A stretch of DNA of 12,420 nt. Source: an uncultured Christensenella sp. Lineage in GTDB: Bacteria; Bacillota; Clostridia; Christensenellales; UBA1242. Shown in pieces: positions 12,054 to 12,420 of the stretch; positions within the stretch are counted from its first letter, which is position 1; the number at the start of each line of letters is the position of its first letter. The notes beneath the pieces were generated by a model. The model worked only from the letters and a program-made list of their open reading frames with translations. It did no database searches and was not told where the DNA came from. Both the position numbers and the translations under genes were made by a program. The stretch lies in the NCBI GenBank assembly GCA_905203645.1, contig CAJKWP010000038.1, positions 1-12,420 on the forward strand, written 5' to 3'.

Positions 12054-12300
12054 TTTCAATCTCCTTATCAATATCTTCCCTTGCTTCAACCAAGACAAAC
12101 TTTTTGTTTTTTTGAAAATCTTTTCTTATATCTGTTCCATGAATATTTATTCTGTCACGATCAATCGCAACAAATTTGCATGAAGGAAAATATTTTTCAT
12201 TAAGTTCTCTGTAACTTTCATCACCATATTTTATGTTTACTTCAAATGGCACACTTTGCCAAAACAACAAAGCATATTCTTGAAAAAAGTTTTCAGTATT
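12016..12300 (-). pseudogene. C-terminal part of an NMN/NaMN adenylyltransferase-like protein (5' truncated)
   Basis: About 94 codons resembling the C-terminal half of NadR-type adenylyltransferases: a VNIKYGDESYRELNEKYF stretch (family: YGSE-Y...LA), then FVAIDRDRINIHGTDIRKDF, matching the family's VDPDR...SGT-x-IR motif. The N-terminal half with the HxGH nucleotidyl-transfer motif is absent; upstream sequence changes to a sigma-factor fragment of higher G+C. In-frame codons continue upstream to a TAA at 12357-12355 but without an ATG; the first usable start is a TTG at 12270. It overlaps the radical SAM gene. An adenylyltransferase next to pncB makes pathway sense: it would convert the NaMN product to NaAD. 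I call it a remnant; the break could also be an assembly artefact. Confidence 0.6.
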
Positions 12301-12302
12301 TT

Positions 12303-12420
12303 TTATTTTGCTTTCATCATGGTTCTGAGCTTGTCCAAGACCTTCTGCCGGCGCTTATTGACACCCTTTTGGGAAATGCCAATCTGCTGTGCATATTCCC
12401 GTTCTGTCATGCACTCAAAG
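12303..12420 (-). CDS. C-terminus of a sigma-70-family factor (partial, runs off the window)
   Basis: The last 38 codons of a frame entering from the right edge. The peptide contains MTEREYAQQIGISQKGVNKR followed by RQKVLDKLRTMM, a region 4 helix-turn-helix as in small sigma-70-like factors or sigma-like proteins of mobile elements. Composition is near 50% G+C, far above the neighbourhood, with GC-ending codons (CGC, CGG, CTC, AAG). It ends at TAA just before the adenylyltransferase remnant. It is probably horizontally acquired or part of an element lying outside the window. Confidence 0.65.
   Translation of the reverse strand, partial: FECMTEREYAQQIGISQKGVNKRRQKVLDKLRTMMKAK

Noticed and set aside
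10770..12098. Longer version of the radical SAM protein starting at TTG 12098
   Set aside because: No ribosome-binding site there, while GTG 12053 has AAGGAG at 7 nt; the extra 15 residues overlap the upstream gene and are not family-like.
1..12420. CRISPR arrays, insertion sequences, integrases, rRNA or defence islands
   Set aside because: No regularly spaced repeats, transposase or integrase motifs, or rRNA segments were seen; the only mobile-like hints are the tRNA-Lys insert and the GC-rich right edge.

Overview
The window is AT-rich, by eye about 30% G+C outside a few patches. Genes end with ordinary TGA and TAA stops, ribosome-binding sites are of the AAGGAG type, and most promoters read as plain TTGACA / TATAAT elements. 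Gene content (nrdR, a TIGR01977-type cysteine desulfurase with a DUF3343 neighbour, CYTH proteins, nicotinate phosphoribosyltransferase of the putative bacterial type) points to a low-GC Bacillota, probably an uncultured Clostridia-like gut lineage. That placement is inference; no rRNA or other marker settles it.

Layout, left to right. A family I inorganic pyrophosphatase (+) faces a small cysteine-rich protein (-). That small gene is divergent from an XRE-family repressor (+), and palindromic operator-like sequence overlaps the small gene's promoter. Next come tRNA-Gly(GCC) with its own promoter and terminator, then nrdR (-) and a DUF3343 protein (-) divergent from a cysteine desulfurase (+). 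Between 3.8 and 4.05 kb lie an intact tRNA-Lys(CTT) and, between it and its promoter, a second 44-nt copy of the tRNA 5' half plus a 118-bp insert with a GC-rich core. Then follows a two-gene operon: a stand-alone CYTH protein overlapping a P-loop kinase fused to a CYTH-like domain. From 6.2 to 7.6 kb is tyrS (-), whose leader appears to encode a tyrosine-rich peptide followed by competing antiterminator and terminator hairpins. tRNA-His(GTG) follows.

The right third holds an unrecognised 163-aa protein (-), the C-terminal half of a UvrD/HelD-like helicase lacking its Walker A half (+), and a minus-strand run that looks like an NAD-salvage operon: a 5'-truncated NMN/NaMN adenylyltransferase fragment, an overlapping HemN-like radical SAM protein, and nicotinate phosphoribosyltransferase. 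The window ends in the C-terminus of a sigma-70-like factor of clearly higher G+C, so a recombination, insertion or assembly boundary lies near 12.30-12.36 kb.

Most of the window is housekeeping. The two most striking signals are the apparent trp-style attenuator in front of tyrS, where Bacillota normally use a T-box, and the tRNA-Lys half-duplication with a structured insert that also carries a perfect 14-nt antisense copy of the tRNA T-arm. The kinase-CYTH / CYTH pair, which echoes the plant TTM1/TTM2 architecture, comes third.
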